Source: Lepidurus packardi
Taxonomy: Eukaryota; Arthropoda; Branchiopoda; Notostraca; Triopsidae
Direction: 5' to 3'
Assembly (NCBI GenBank): GCA_023053545.1
Contig: JAKZAN010000009.1
Location: forward strand, 96,612 to 160,611
DNA: 64,000 nt
Part shown: positions 1-10,128 of the stretch, one piece after another
How positions within the stretch are numbered: the stretch's first letter is position 1
Layout of the letters: the number at the start of each line of letters is the position of its first letter
Made by a program: the position numbers and the translations under genes
Notes under the pieces: model-generated
Database searches by the model: none
What the model saw: the letters and a program-made list of their open reading frames with translations, nothing else
Told to the model about the DNA's origin: nothing

Positions 1-1
1 T

Positions 2-3000
2 CACAACAGCCTCAACAATTCTCAGAATAGTACAGCTCACATTGACGCTACCATTTATACCAATAATAGTAGTCCCAAGCATAATACTGAATTAACCAAT
101 TTCCACTATAATACGAAACGTACCAATGTGCACCATAGTACCGAGCATACCAATCTTCACCATAATAACGAATGTACCAAAGTCGACGCCAATATGCTTT
201 ATCAGGACACAACTGATCATGTGACTACAAAAGATTCTTGGGAAGAGTGTATACCCGAAGAAGATTACGCTGGCTTATTGGATACAATGGTTGCTAATTA
301 TGATTTCTTGACCGACAATGAACGGCATTTATTAATCAATATCGCACCCGGAGAAAATCAAATTCCTTTGGGTGTTCTCAGAGACACTTTCTGTGATGAG
401 CTAGCTTTTCCAGGTATATTTGGAGGATTCCCCCGTCCATCAGAACGCGAAGTAAGAGTTTCATACAGTGATATAATAAAGAGCGAACTGCGGAACAGTA
501 ATCCTATTGCTGCTCAAACTCCTGAATACCTATTCTGGGTATTGCGGAAACAACATTTGATAACACTTGGACAACAATGTCAACTTTCCTTGCGTAAATG
601 TAGAATTTCAAACATACAAGTAACAAAAAAAAATTTGATGGACAGGCAGTTTGTTAATCAACTCTCAAAACTAGATATAGCGTACCCCTTTCTACGTAGA
701 ATACGAGGTTCTCCACCTTATTTTCAGCAAATGCAAAAAGACCTCATAGCAATGATACGCCAGCTTGGTCCTGCTACATTTTTTCTCAGTTTTTCTGCAG
801 CAGAAACTCGTTGGACACATTTCTTGAAACTTCTCCGCAAAAGGGTAGACGGTATAGATACTTCAGATGAGGAAATAAGTAAATTATCGTGGAGTGAAAA
901 ATGTCGCCTTATCCAAAAAGAGCCTATCACCTGTGCACGCCAATTTGATTATCAATTCCACTTGTTCTTCAAACTGTTCTTTCAAAGCGCAGATAGTCCC
1001 TTTGGTAATTTGGATGATTACAGTGGTAGAGTAGAATTTCAGCAACGAGGTTCTCCACATGTACACTTGCTTACATGGCATAAACACATCCAGGAGTATA
1101 CCATTGAAACATCAGACGCTTTCCTGAAAAATGTTGACTCTCACGTTACATGCCGTTTACCATTACCAGATGAAGAAGACTACGAGCTTGTTCGCTTGCA
1201 ACTTCATCAACACTCCTTTAGTTGTCGAAAAAAAAATAAACCAATGTGCAGATTTGGATTTCCAAAACCGCCTTTGCTAAGTAGTACAGTAATGCATCCA
1301 CTGGATGAAAATATAGATCACGACGAAAAAATGGCGCATGCTGCACGATGGAATCGAATCCTTCAGAAACTTTCCGATATGAAACTAGGTAGTGACCAGA
1401 ACTATCATGATTTTTTAAAAGAACTAGGAATATCTCAAGATCAGTATATTCTAGCTATACGTAGTTCCATAACTACTCCGACTATATACCTAAAGCGAAC
1501 TCTTCGAGACATCCGTATTAACAATTATAATCTTACATTATTGCGCGCTTGGAGAGCTAATATGGATATTCAGCCTGTTTTGAATACGTACGCCTGTGCG
1601 ACTTATATTGCAACTTATGTAACTAAGTCCCAAAGAAACATGAGTGAATTACTGAAGAACTGTGTACAAGAGTGTAAACTAGGTAACGTCTCTATTCAAG
1701 GACAGGTACGCAAAGCCGGTAATATTTGGTGTAACAAAAGCGAAATATCCGCTCAGGAAGCTGCTTATCTAGTTCTTCAAATTCCTATCAGATTTTCATC
1801 TCGAAGTTTTATCTTTATTGATACGTCGCCACAGGAAGAACGACTAACAGTTACAAAAAACAAAACAGATTTGGCACAACTGCCTGATGACTCGGAGGAC
1901 GTCACGTACGAAAACTTAATATCAAAATATATCAAACGTCATACACAATTAACTCATATTTGTTTAGCAGAATTCGCGTCCAAGTATTTTCGTGTAGCAC
2001 ACAGAAATACAGTTGGAAAAAAACCTGTAGCCGATTACTTTTCTGAAGAAAATTTAGAAGACAGGGAAACTGAAGACGACCATGATATGTTAGAAGCTTC
2101 AAATCCTATTTCGATTCCTGCTCGCAAACACAGAAGAATTATTAGATTTGTGCATTTTGCTAAAGATATGGACAGCGAAAATTTTTGTCGCGAAAAACTA
2201 CTCTTATATTTTCCATTCAGAAAGGAAGAAGAGCTTCTCGGACATTTTACGACTTATAAAGAACATTATCTCAATGTCTGTGAACAATTGTATGTACAAA
2301 TGCGCACATTTGAACCGTACCAAGCAGAAGTAGTGGAAGCTCAGCAAGCTATCGTCGAGCAAGATCTCAACAGTCACGAAGTTTGGAACAGTATTGACAC
2401 AGCTACTCAACAACTTAATGCTACGGATCAAATTATTGGCTATCTAGACAATCCAAACTTTGATATACTTGATCCAAATACTGCCAATTTACCGTCACAG
2501 ACAGACATTAGTAATGAACTAGGATTGTATACTCCAGTACCAAACCAGCAAATCACCGTGCACTACAGAGAAATACCAGACACAGAATTGTATACACTCA
2601 TGCAATCTTTAAACACTGAACAACGCCGCATTGTGTTAGATACGCTGTACTGTATTAAAACAGAAAGTGTCACTAATTATAAATATTATAGGTTCATCAG
2701 TGGTGGTGCTGGGGTAGGGAAAAGCGTCGTCTTAAAAGCTCTATACCAACTTGCAATCAAATTTTACCGTCGTATGCCAGGGCGATATTTAGAAACTAAA
2801 TTAGTACTCATACTAGCCCCCACTGGTAAAGCTGCTTTTCACGTTCATGGAAACACGATTCACAGTGCTTTAAAAATAAGTCCTAACAAGCATTACAGTA
2901 ACGATCATTTGACGTCTGAGAAACTCATCCAGTTAAAGAATGAATACGGCAATATTAAACTCATTCTTATTGATGAAATATCAATGGTAGGTCAGAATTT

Positions 3001-4747
3001 ACTAGATGCTCTCAATTTAAGACTACAGGCTATTACAGGATCCAATTCCGTATTCGGTGGCGTTTCCCTTGTTGCATTTGGTGACCTCTACCAACTACCT
3101 CCAGTAATGGATAGTAAACTATTCTCCAACAAATCAGACAACAAGAAGGACTTATCCGTTTTAGAACCAAATATTTGGTTAGAGAACTTCGTTATGTTTG
3201 AATTACATGAAATTATGCGACAAAAAGATAGTCAACAATTTGCTGCAATTCTAAATAGAGTACGAGAAGGAAAACAATCTCCATCAGACATAGAAATACT
3301 TTTAACCAGACGTATCAGCCATCTCCAGTACGAATGTCCACAAACTATTCCGAGGTTATTCATTAAAAATAATGACGTTGACTCTTATAACAATTCCGTT
3401 TATAATAAGTGTACAAACCATAAATTAGAAATTTCGTCCAAAGACAGAGTCATTCGTAATGAAGGAAGGATGAAATTCGATGATATTAAGCAAAAAATAG
3501 CTCGTCTCGATTCAGGCAGATCTACTGCTCAATTGCATACCACCTTGCGAGTGGCTTGTGGATTACCCTACGAATTAACAACCAACATTGACACAGACGA
3601 TGGCTTGACAAATGGAGCATTCGGTATAGTAAAGTTACTAGCACTAATTGGATTATACCCTTCAGGGGTCATTTGGTTATCATTTCAAGATTTGTCTGTT
3701 GGAAGCAAATTGCGGGCCAATAAAAAGTATTTGTACAATTCATCAACCGATCCCAATTGGGTCCCTATTTTACCTCTAACAAAATCATTTATGGTGTCTA
3801 AAACAGTTGAAGTTCATCGTACCCAGTTCCCCTTACAACCGGCTTCAGCCAAAACTATTCATAGAGCTCAAGGAGATACAATGGAATCTGCTGTAGTCAA
3901 TTTAAACACTAAAAACTCCATGCCGGGTATGCACTATGTCGCTTTAAGTCGAGTACGAAATATAGAGGGTCTATACATTCATGATTTAGCACCTACTAAA
4001 ATATGTGCATCTCCAAAAGTTCACACTGAAATGCAGCGTCTAAGAGCAAAAACGTTCCCATTTCAGACACAAAGCTTACAACATGTTCCAGGGTTCAAAG
4101 TTCAATACCTAAATATACAGTCTTTGAGCTCCCATATTAATGACGCTCGTCATGATATCGATTTACTTACAGGTGATATTATTATATTTTCCGAAACTCG
4201 CATTGACTATTCTTCTCAGGTATTACCTACCATAACATTACCAGACTTTACGGGATATTTTAATCAATCACCCATTTCCCACACTGTGCATGGTTTGGCG
4301 GTTTTCTATAAAAATGTATCTCACGCTCAGAATATCACCTTTCGTAACTTCCCAGATATAGAAACAGTCACACTCATAACTCATTTCAATGTCCTAATAA
4401 TCGGGGTTTATATCAGACCAACAGCAAAAGCACATAGTGTAATAACTGCATTCGAATCCATTTTCGAACAATACCACACTATCCAAAATATCGTAATACT
4501 AGGTGATTTTAATATAGACTGGCTACTACATACTTCGTATAACAACGCAGTTATCAATTTCTTAACGAATACTCATAATTTCTGTCAGTTGACTTCCATT
4601 CCAACATCCAATGGAAATACTACTATTGACCACATTTACATTAATCGTAATTACCTTCATAATAATGCTTTCACACACGGAGTGTCTGAAACCTACTATA
4701 CTTATCACAAGGCTATATGGTTAGCATTTCAGGGTACCCTTTCCTAA
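2..4747 (+). CDS. Helentron RepHel protein with C-terminal endonuclease (5' partial)
   Basis: Rolling-circle replication initiator/helicase of a Helentron-type Helitron; such proteins nick and unwind DNA during transposition. The frame is open to the left window edge, so the N-terminus lies outside; the nearest internal ATG is at 194, and 40-175 encodes three degenerate 9-residue repeats (27-bp DNA units). In order: Helitron-like N-terminal region; HUH motif (RGSPHVHLL, about 1045-1071); two-tyrosine motif (YIATYVTKS, about 1603-1629); SF1 helicase Walker A (GGAGVGKS, 2703-2726), Walker B (LILIDEIS, about 2960) and motif VI (YVALSRVR, about 3935); then an exonuclease-endonuclease-phosphatase (EEP) domain from about 4090 with SETRID and GDFNID. 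The usual final Ser-Asp-His of EEP enzymes reads Thr-Tyr-His here (about 4700), so endonuclease activity is doubtful. The reading frame is otherwise uninterrupted. Confidence is high for the family, moderate for function. Confidence 0.93.
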   Translation, partial: HNSLNNSQNSTAHIDATIYTNNSSPKHNTELTNFHYNTKRTNVHHSTEHTNLHHNNECTKVDANMLYQDTTDHVTTKDSWEECIPEEDYAGLLDTMVANYDFLTDNERHLLINIAPGENQIPLGVLRDTFCDELAFPGIFGGFPRPSEREVRVSYSDIIKSELRNSNPIAAQTPEYLFWVLRKQHLITLGQQCQLSLRKCRISNIQVTKKNLMDRQFVNQLSKLDIAYPFLRRIRGSPPYFQQMQKDLIAMIRQLGPATFFLSFSAAETRWTHFLKLLRKRVDGIDTSDEEISKLSWSEKCRLIQKEPITCARQFDYQFHLFFKLFFQSADSPFGNLDDYSGRVEFQQRGSPHVHLLTWHKHIQEYTIETSDAFLKNVDSHVTCRLPLPDEEDYELVRLQLHQHSFSCRKKNKPMCRFGFPKPPLLSSTVMHPLDENIDHDEKMAHAARWNRILQKLSDMKLGSDQNYHDFLKELGISQDQYILAIRSSITTPTIYLKRTLRDIRINNYNLTLLRAWRANMDIQPVLNTYACATYIATYVTKSQRNMSELLKNCVQECKLGNVSIQGQVRKAGNIWCNKSEISAQEAAYLVLQIPIRFSSRSFIFIDTSPQEERLTVTKNKTDLAQLPDDSEDVTYENLISKYIKRHTQLTHICLAEFASKYFRVAHRNTVGKKPVADYFSEENLEDRETEDDHDMLEASNPISIPARKHRRIIRFVHFAKDMDSENFCREKLLLYFPFRKEEELLGHFTTYKEHYLNVCEQLYVQMRTFEPYQAEVVEAQQAIVEQDLNSHEVWNSIDTATQQLNATDQIIGYLDNPNFDILDPNTANLPSQTDISNELGLYTPVPNQQITVHYREIPDTELYTLMQSLNTEQRRIVLDTLYCIKTESVTNYKYYRFISGGAGVGKSVVLKALYQLAIKFYRRMPGRYLETKLVLILAPTGKAAFHVHGNTIHSALKISPNKHYSNDHLTSEKLIQLKNEYGNIKLILIDEISMVGQNLLDALNLRLQAITGSNSVFGGVSLVAFGDLYQLPPVMDSKLFSNKSDNKKDLSVLEPNIWLENFVMFELHEIMRQKDSQQFAAILNRVREGKQSPSDIEILLTRRISHLQYECPQTIPRLFIKNNDVDSYNNSVYNKCTNHKLEISSKDRVIRNEGRMKFDDIKQKIARLDSGRSTAQLHTTLRVACGLPYELTTNIDTDDGLTNGAFGIVKLLALIGLYPSGVIWLSFQDLSVGSKLRANKKYLYNSSTDPNWVPILPLTKSFMVSKTVEVHRTQFPLQPASAKTIHRAQGDTMESAVVNLNTKNSMPGMHYVALSRVRNIEGLYIHDLAPTKICASPKVHTEMQRLRAKTFPFQTQSLQHVPGFKVQYLNIQSLSSHINDARHDIDLLTGDIIIFSETRIDYSSQVLPTITLPDFTGYFNQSPISHTVHGLAVFYKNVSHAQNITFRNFPDIETVTLITHFNVLIIGVYIRPTAKAHSVITAFESIFEQYHTIQNIVILGDFNIDWLLHTSYNNAVINFLTNTHNFCQLTSIPTSNGNTTIDHIYINRNYLHNNAFTHGVSETYYTYHKAIWLAFQGTLS

Positions 4748-6174
4748 TGCCATCCAGTCTGAATCGAATCAACACCATCAACTGTTGCGCTCCAAGACGA
4801 TAAACATCAATCAACACACGTACGAAAACTTGTATACAGCTGTTCATTTTATTTACTCGAATCTGCAAATAGTTTCACGGCACGAACATCAAGACCATTG
4901 CAGAAGAACGACGCCACTCCTCTCTATTCCTGCCTTACCTTCACTAAACGTCGTTACAATTTCCGTTCGCTGAACAATTACTACATTCTGCGCTCATGCT
5001 AACGTATCATTACCAATAAGTCTGTGCTACTAAAGATCCCATTCGGTAGGATACCTTTTTCTATGTTCAACTTATTAAACATATTTAAACTTAGGTGTTT
5101 CCCGCTTTTACGTCGACAAAAACGACGACATTCTCAACACAACAACAACAATCATCAGTTCCACAAGGAGCCCTAAAAACATCTACCAGAAGCTTGACAA
5201 CATCTCCTGAATTTTGTCCAATATACTGTAGACGCAATCCTACACGACGACCGTTACCACGGCTCGGAGTGCTGCCCTTTCACTCCAACACGTAATGCAA
5301 ACCGCGTTACTGCCCAAATTCACATTCTTCTTGGACACACCCAGTGTCTCCAACCTATTATACTTAGCACAAAAGTATATGCTTACTACTCAAAGCTACC
5401 TAACGTACCTATACCCAGTTCATTCTTAACATGCACACATTAACTCCAAGTGCTCCACAACCTCACGGTCACCTGCAACTTTGCCTCGTTACACATGGCA
5501 TCTCCTAATGACGTCTACTTACCACCGAATCGTTACCATAGACTTCTACAATCCAAAACGGAATACAACATACAATACACACACGAAAAGCTGCATACAG
5601 TACACTATGGATTTACTACAAGCCCCACTCCACAACATTCCACAAATATTTTCTCCGAAGGAAGACACGATTGGATACACTATGCCCATGCAAGTCAGAG
5701 ACGTTATTATTATTTATTGCATTTCAATAAGGTCAACGCCTCTTCAAAACTGACATATTCAAACTTCGCTGCTCCGCAATTTACGTCATTACAAATCCAC
5801 CACTCTTCAACGGAACAACAACAAGAATCTTTAGTCGCAAAATTCGACCAATGGAAAATCTCCACGAAAGTCCCAAACATCTCTACGGTTCTCTTTCATA
5901 TATTAGAGACGCAATCCTACACGTTCATCTTTCCCATGAGTCCCAGCCCCAACTATTTCAACTTCTTATTTCAAACAAGTCAACTCACATATCCACAAAC
6001 GCTTCGGAATCCCGCAATAGGCTCCAAAACAACATTTTCTATCCTGCAACTCTCACTGTCCAAACTGTTATCACAATTTCAAAATACTTCAGTCTTTCTA
6101 AACAGTTCAATGATATGAAATACAATCCAATTAAAATCCGATACAGAAAAACAGTAATAACTCCTCTATAATAT
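4748..6174 (+). other. Noncoding, G-poor 3' region of the Helentron
   Basis: About 1.4 kb after the RepHel stop with no recognisable gene. The + strand is A/C/T-rich and conspicuously G-poor. Open frames up to 222 codons exist (5450-6118), but their composition follows the strand bias and no domain is visible, so I read them as chance. The region ends at two copies of an 11-bp CCAACCTAATC motif (about 6180-6201), next to the broken end of the following gene. No terminal hairpin could be assigned with confidence. Confidence 0.5.
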
Positions 6175-6237
6175 CTACACCAACCTAATCCAACCTAATC
6201 CTCCCGACGCCAACCCTTTCCGGTGTTTCCGCGCCGG

Positions 6238-8779
6238 CTTGTTTAAGTTTTCGTACGCTTTCCTCGCTTCAGGTTCTTTACACTTGCCGTACTCTGTAGC
6301 TTCTGAAGTCCAGCTGGACGGGAGCATAATTGCTTTCAAAACATTTTTGCGAGGAGTAGAATCCCGCAATTTACAAACCTTCCCGAATAACGAGGCAGTT
6401 ACTCTGTTTCGTCTACCTTCTATCCACTCAGGGCAACTTCCCTGGGCGCGGGTCTTTTCTTCCAGTGACACAATTTCTTCTGATGTAAGCTGCAGAAGAT
6501 GACGTATTCGATCTGCTTCTCTTTCAAGAGAATCAGGGTCCAAGTCTGTGTTTCCGTAATGAAGGTCCAAACCTCCAGAAGGCTCTCCACCCTGAACAAC
6601 ATCAGCAGAAACTGCTGTGTTTTGCCGTTCTTGAGACGATCTAGAATAACGCTCTCTTCCTGCTCTGGTGCTTGCAAGGTGTTTTAACTCAAATGCGTCA
6701 AGCACAGGAGAAGTAACTTTATATTTCTTTAAAATGGGAACATGAAATCCTCTCCCATAAAGGAAATTCAACACAGCACCATAGCAGCGGTGCGTGTACG
6801 CTCCCCTTTGCGAGCGAAGAATTTGCTTTCCGCCAACAATTTTGGCAACACTAGACATGAACCTCTCTGCTGCGTTTGTAGTCACCTCTTCTAACAAATT
6901 GTGACTTTTCTTTCTCACGTAATCAAGTGCTGCACAAACTTCACGGTAGAGGTTCGGATCTATCTTGCTTATCTTGTTTTGTCCAGCAAACTCACAGCCC
7001 TTCTTCCCGGGCAAGGGTTTCTCGCAAGATCGGTGGTCCCCAAGTAAGTAATGCTTCGGACCATTGTCCAAGGCCTTGCAGAGGTCCTCAGCGGTACCCT
7101 TATTTCGCGCATTTCTTTTTATCGCACCTCGGGCAGCACGTGTAAGTTTCGAAATAAGGGACTTCACGAGTACCCTTCTGTACTTGATGTTTTTGGCCTG
7201 AATCAAGTAAAGCTTCTTTGTGTAATTCTTGATTACGTGATTGGCGCATTCGATTTTTTTGGGAAGCTTCTGACTTCTAGGCGTAGTTGCCAAGATTTTA
7301 TTGAAAGTCGAAGAATCTCCGTCCCCAATAAAATGAGAAATACGTACCTTATACTTTTTTTCACATTCTCTTATTCCTTTGCTCAGGATGTCCGCTTCCA
7401 TAGCTGTGGAGGGACCGTCCCAGTTTTTAAAACATTGATGGGGTGTTGGCGCTTGTTGTAAACGGGCAGCTCTGGTACAAACCGAACAAAACTTGTTGCG
7501 AGTGTCAACGTATAGTACTTTGTTTGTATATGCACCAATTAGCACACCCACGCCAGATTTTGCTGTATAGCGGGTTCCGTGACTTCGTTGGGACCATCCA
7601 CCGTCACCGATAACGGTGATCAGTGGGAACCCTTCGTCATCAACGTCGCCTGCAGCTATAGCAGCTTCTATCTCTTCTTCCATCGCTTCACGCGTTGCTT
7701 CTTCTACTTCTTTGTGCCAAATTTCACCAACGGAGTGCTCCTTCTTACAAAATGTTTTTTTAGTCATGCAAGGTACACTAATGACTGAGCAAAGTTCCTC
7801 TAAAACATGATGCCCAGCACCCACCGCTACCAATCCCCAAGTCATTAGAGTGTTTATGGATAAAAATTTCTTGTTAGGTGGCAAAATTATATCCTCTTCG
7901 TCATCAGATGTAGCCATCCTTTTCTTCGGCTTAGTCATTTTTCTGAAGCCTCTCTCTGAATCAATATACCACGCAGTTTGACATGCATCGCACCGTAGAA
8001 ATAATGCGGTGAAAAAACCTTTCCTCAATTCTCTGCGAAAAATTAACCTACCTTTGCATGATTCGCCATGAGTCAAGAATACTTGTGCTGTAAGCTGGAC
8101 GACATGCCCTAAGTCAACTATTCTTCTGCCTTTCACCCCACGCAACAACTCAGGTTGACTGAAAGCAGCTTCCTCTATATTCAGCTGAACTGCTTCAGTT
8201 TCCGCCTGGTCAAAACTTGCAGAAGTAATTTCGTCAGATAATAAATCTTCATCATTACTTCGTTCAGCCACAGGGCTACTTTGTTCAGTAATGGCGTTCG
8301 CCTAGGATAATGGAGTTAGCGTTATGAATTTCATGGGATTGACTAGTACTAGTCACTAAAATCACTCACCTGGCTATACTGTTTTTTCTCATCTACAATT
8401 ATCCGTTCAAGTTTCACCCCACGCAACAACTCAGGTTGACTGAAAGCACCTTTCTCTATATTCAGCTGAACTGCTTCAGTTTCCGCCTGATGGTCAAAAC
8501 TTGCCGAAGTAATTTCGTCAGATAATAAATCTTCATCATTACTTCGTTCAGCCACAGGGCTACTTTGTTCAGTAATGCCGTTCGCCTAGGAGAATGGAGT
8601 TAGCGTTATGAATTTCAAGGGATTGACTAGTACTCAGTAAGTCACTAATCACTAACCTGGTTATACTGTTTTTTCTCCTCTACAATTATCCGTTCAAGTT
8701 TTTCACGTTGAATACGGAGGTACTCACGGGGATTTTTTTTCTTCCTCTTGAAATGGCCCGAATTTCTCTTAGAACCCAT
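6238..8779 (-). pseudogene. Mutator-like DDE transposase/YqaJ nuclease fusion, C-terminally truncated
   Basis: Close homologue of the intact protein at 22166-24919 on the other strand; shared signatures include GDGGWSQRSHG (transposase core), GDGDSSTFN, and the start of the YqaJ-type nuclease (GRRNRVTASLFG). Exon 1 (8779-8657) starts MGSKRNSGH; splicing at CAG|GT joins exon 2 (8585-8370) and exon 3 (from 8301), all in phase 0. Homology ends near 6238 (after AYENLNKP); the remaining codons to a stop at 6175 come from unrelated repeat DNA. This removes the YqaJ catalytic part (the SPDG and ExK motifs of the intact copy). The body is otherwise open, so the truncation is the main lesion. No inverted terminal repeat was found for this copy. 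The dominant core is related to the Pfam Mutator-like transposase domain, by my recognition only. Confidence 0.82.
8288..8660 (-). repeat. Tandem duplication of an exon-intron module in the transposase 5' end
   Basis: Two near-identical copies of a roughly 285-bp block lie side by side (8136-8420 and 8415-8700 overlap the same motifs). Each carries a splice acceptor (CCTAG|GCGAACG), the exon coding AERSNDEDLLSDEITSASFD, and, further upstream on the minus strand, a donor after KKQYxQ. Because both exon joins are phase 0, the predicted spliced product would carry the module twice (exon 2 = 216 nt). Confidence 0.75.
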
Positions 8780-9199
8780 CTCAGAATAAATAGAAAAACC
8801 AAGTCACATGCGTTTTCGCGTACTGACGAATAAAGATTGTTTAGGCAAGAGATTCTTTTGATAAAACCCTTTCCTATATAACGCGTCTGTCCTCGCCTTT
8901 GTAGTTTACCCATTCGTTTATTGCCTGACGGGGAGAAAAGACTAGTGAAAGAATAAATGGATAAATAGTAATAAAAGGGTCATCGAGTTGACGGTATTTG
9001 GCTTGACCTCAGGTTACAAGGGAGAGTCATTTTCTGTAAGTAGCCGAAATAAAGTTACCCATTACATTAGCAGGCTACGCGCAGTCTAGCAGTGACTACT
9101 TAGCGTCAGTGTTTTTTTAATTATCTTCATTGATTATTGGTACGTAAGTTTCATTATGTTTAGTTTAGTGAAATTATTTTAGAGTATTTATCAATAGGG
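8780..9199. other. Intergenic; no gene seen
   Basis: Between the divergent minus-strand transposase start and the + strand ORF at 9200. AT-rich, with short open frames only. It may contain the promoter of either flank, but no convincing element terminus or TATA-spaced start was recognised. Confidence 0.4.
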
Positions 9200-9730
9200 A
9201 TGGATCCGTTTATGCGGCAGTTTGCAGAAAATCTAATGGGTAACGCCAGATTGCTGCTAATTCGGGAGGAAGAAGAGCGAGGAAGAAGCGGAGTAAGCAG
9301 AGGCCGCAGTATTCAGGGTTATGTAAATTACCGTGATCGACGCGATTTTACGCACCCCTATAATGGCCGTGCTCGGGTATCGCAGCACGGCAGAATCAGG
9401 CCGGAGGTACCGCAGGCTACAAACTTTGCACCGCGAGGCGCGAATCCGCGTTTCTTGGAGGAAAATGACAATACTAGGGCTTATACAAGGAACCAAAGAA
9501 GACGCGAGAGACGTCAACAAGTAGATGTTGGCATGGAAAACTTCTTCAGGGATCTAGGTCGCCATATCTCTGACGGAAACATTGATTTGCCTGACAACAT
9601 TCGCTCTTTTTACATGTTGCAAGCGCATCTCACTCCCGAAAACGGAAGCAACGGCGTAAGAGCTCCTCCTGATCAGGAATTTCGACAGATGTCCATTAAC
9701 GAGAATGAAGAACAAAAGAAAATGGAATAA
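9200..9730 (+). CDS. Hypothetical 176-aa Arg-rich protein
   Basis: Open frame starting MDPFMRQFAENLMGNARLLL and ending in a Lys/Glu-rich tail. No known domain is recognised. The protein is strongly basic in its first two thirds (RGRSIQGYVNYRDRRD; RNQRRRERRQQ), with a more ordinary helix-prone segment around residues 110-145 (MENFFRDLGRHISDGN). It is uninterrupted and stands out from the AT-rich surroundings. It lies between a minus-strand transposase and the CACTA-like transposase; either element could own it. A nucleic-acid-binding accessory protein is possible from charge alone; that is inference. Confidence 0.45.
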   Translation: MDPFMRQFAENLMGNARLLLIREEEERGRSGVSRGRSIQGYVNYRDRRDFTHPYNGRARVSQHGRIRPEVPQATNFAPRGANPRFLEENDNTRAYTRNQRRRERRQQVDVGMENFFRDLGRHISDGNIDLPDNIRSFYMLQAHLTPENGSNGVRAPPDQEFRQMSINENEEQKKME

Positions 9731-10128
9731 CAATTCAATTGTACTCAGAAAAATAATCTTCTGAAGTGGTGGAATACAAGTAGATTAGATGGGATAAATC
9801 GTTGTTTTGTTGAAGAAACTACTGTTTTTAGAACACCCAGAAACTTATTTATTCAATAAATTAAGCAAGGGGACGCTCTAAAGTATGCTTCCTCATGCAA
9901 GTATAATTAATTGTTTAGCCAACAAGTTCAGGTTCTTTTATTACTCAATAATATAAACTTGAAAAATCATATAACTGGTTAATAGATATAAAATTGATAA
10001 CAGAAAAGGAAAGAAAGTACCATGTATTTAGTATAAACATAAATATCCGTAATAAAATCATTATTTCATGTCATGTTTACGCTTTTTTCCGCTACTGCAG
10101 CAAACCGTATGGTAATATCTGATATAAA
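9731..10128. other. Intergenic; no gene seen
   Basis: AT-rich spacer with an AATAAA-like signal near 9855 that could serve the upstream ORF. No repeats or open frames of note. Confidence 0.35.

Noticed and set aside
5450..6118. 222-codon open frame after the Helentron.
   Set aside because: Composition mirrors the G-poor strand; overlapping long frames occur in other phases; no motif seen.
6178..6204. CCTAA-containing repeats resembling arthropod TTAGG telomere sequence.
   Set aside because: The unit is 11 bp (CCAACCTAATC), only two copies, and not the pentamer array.
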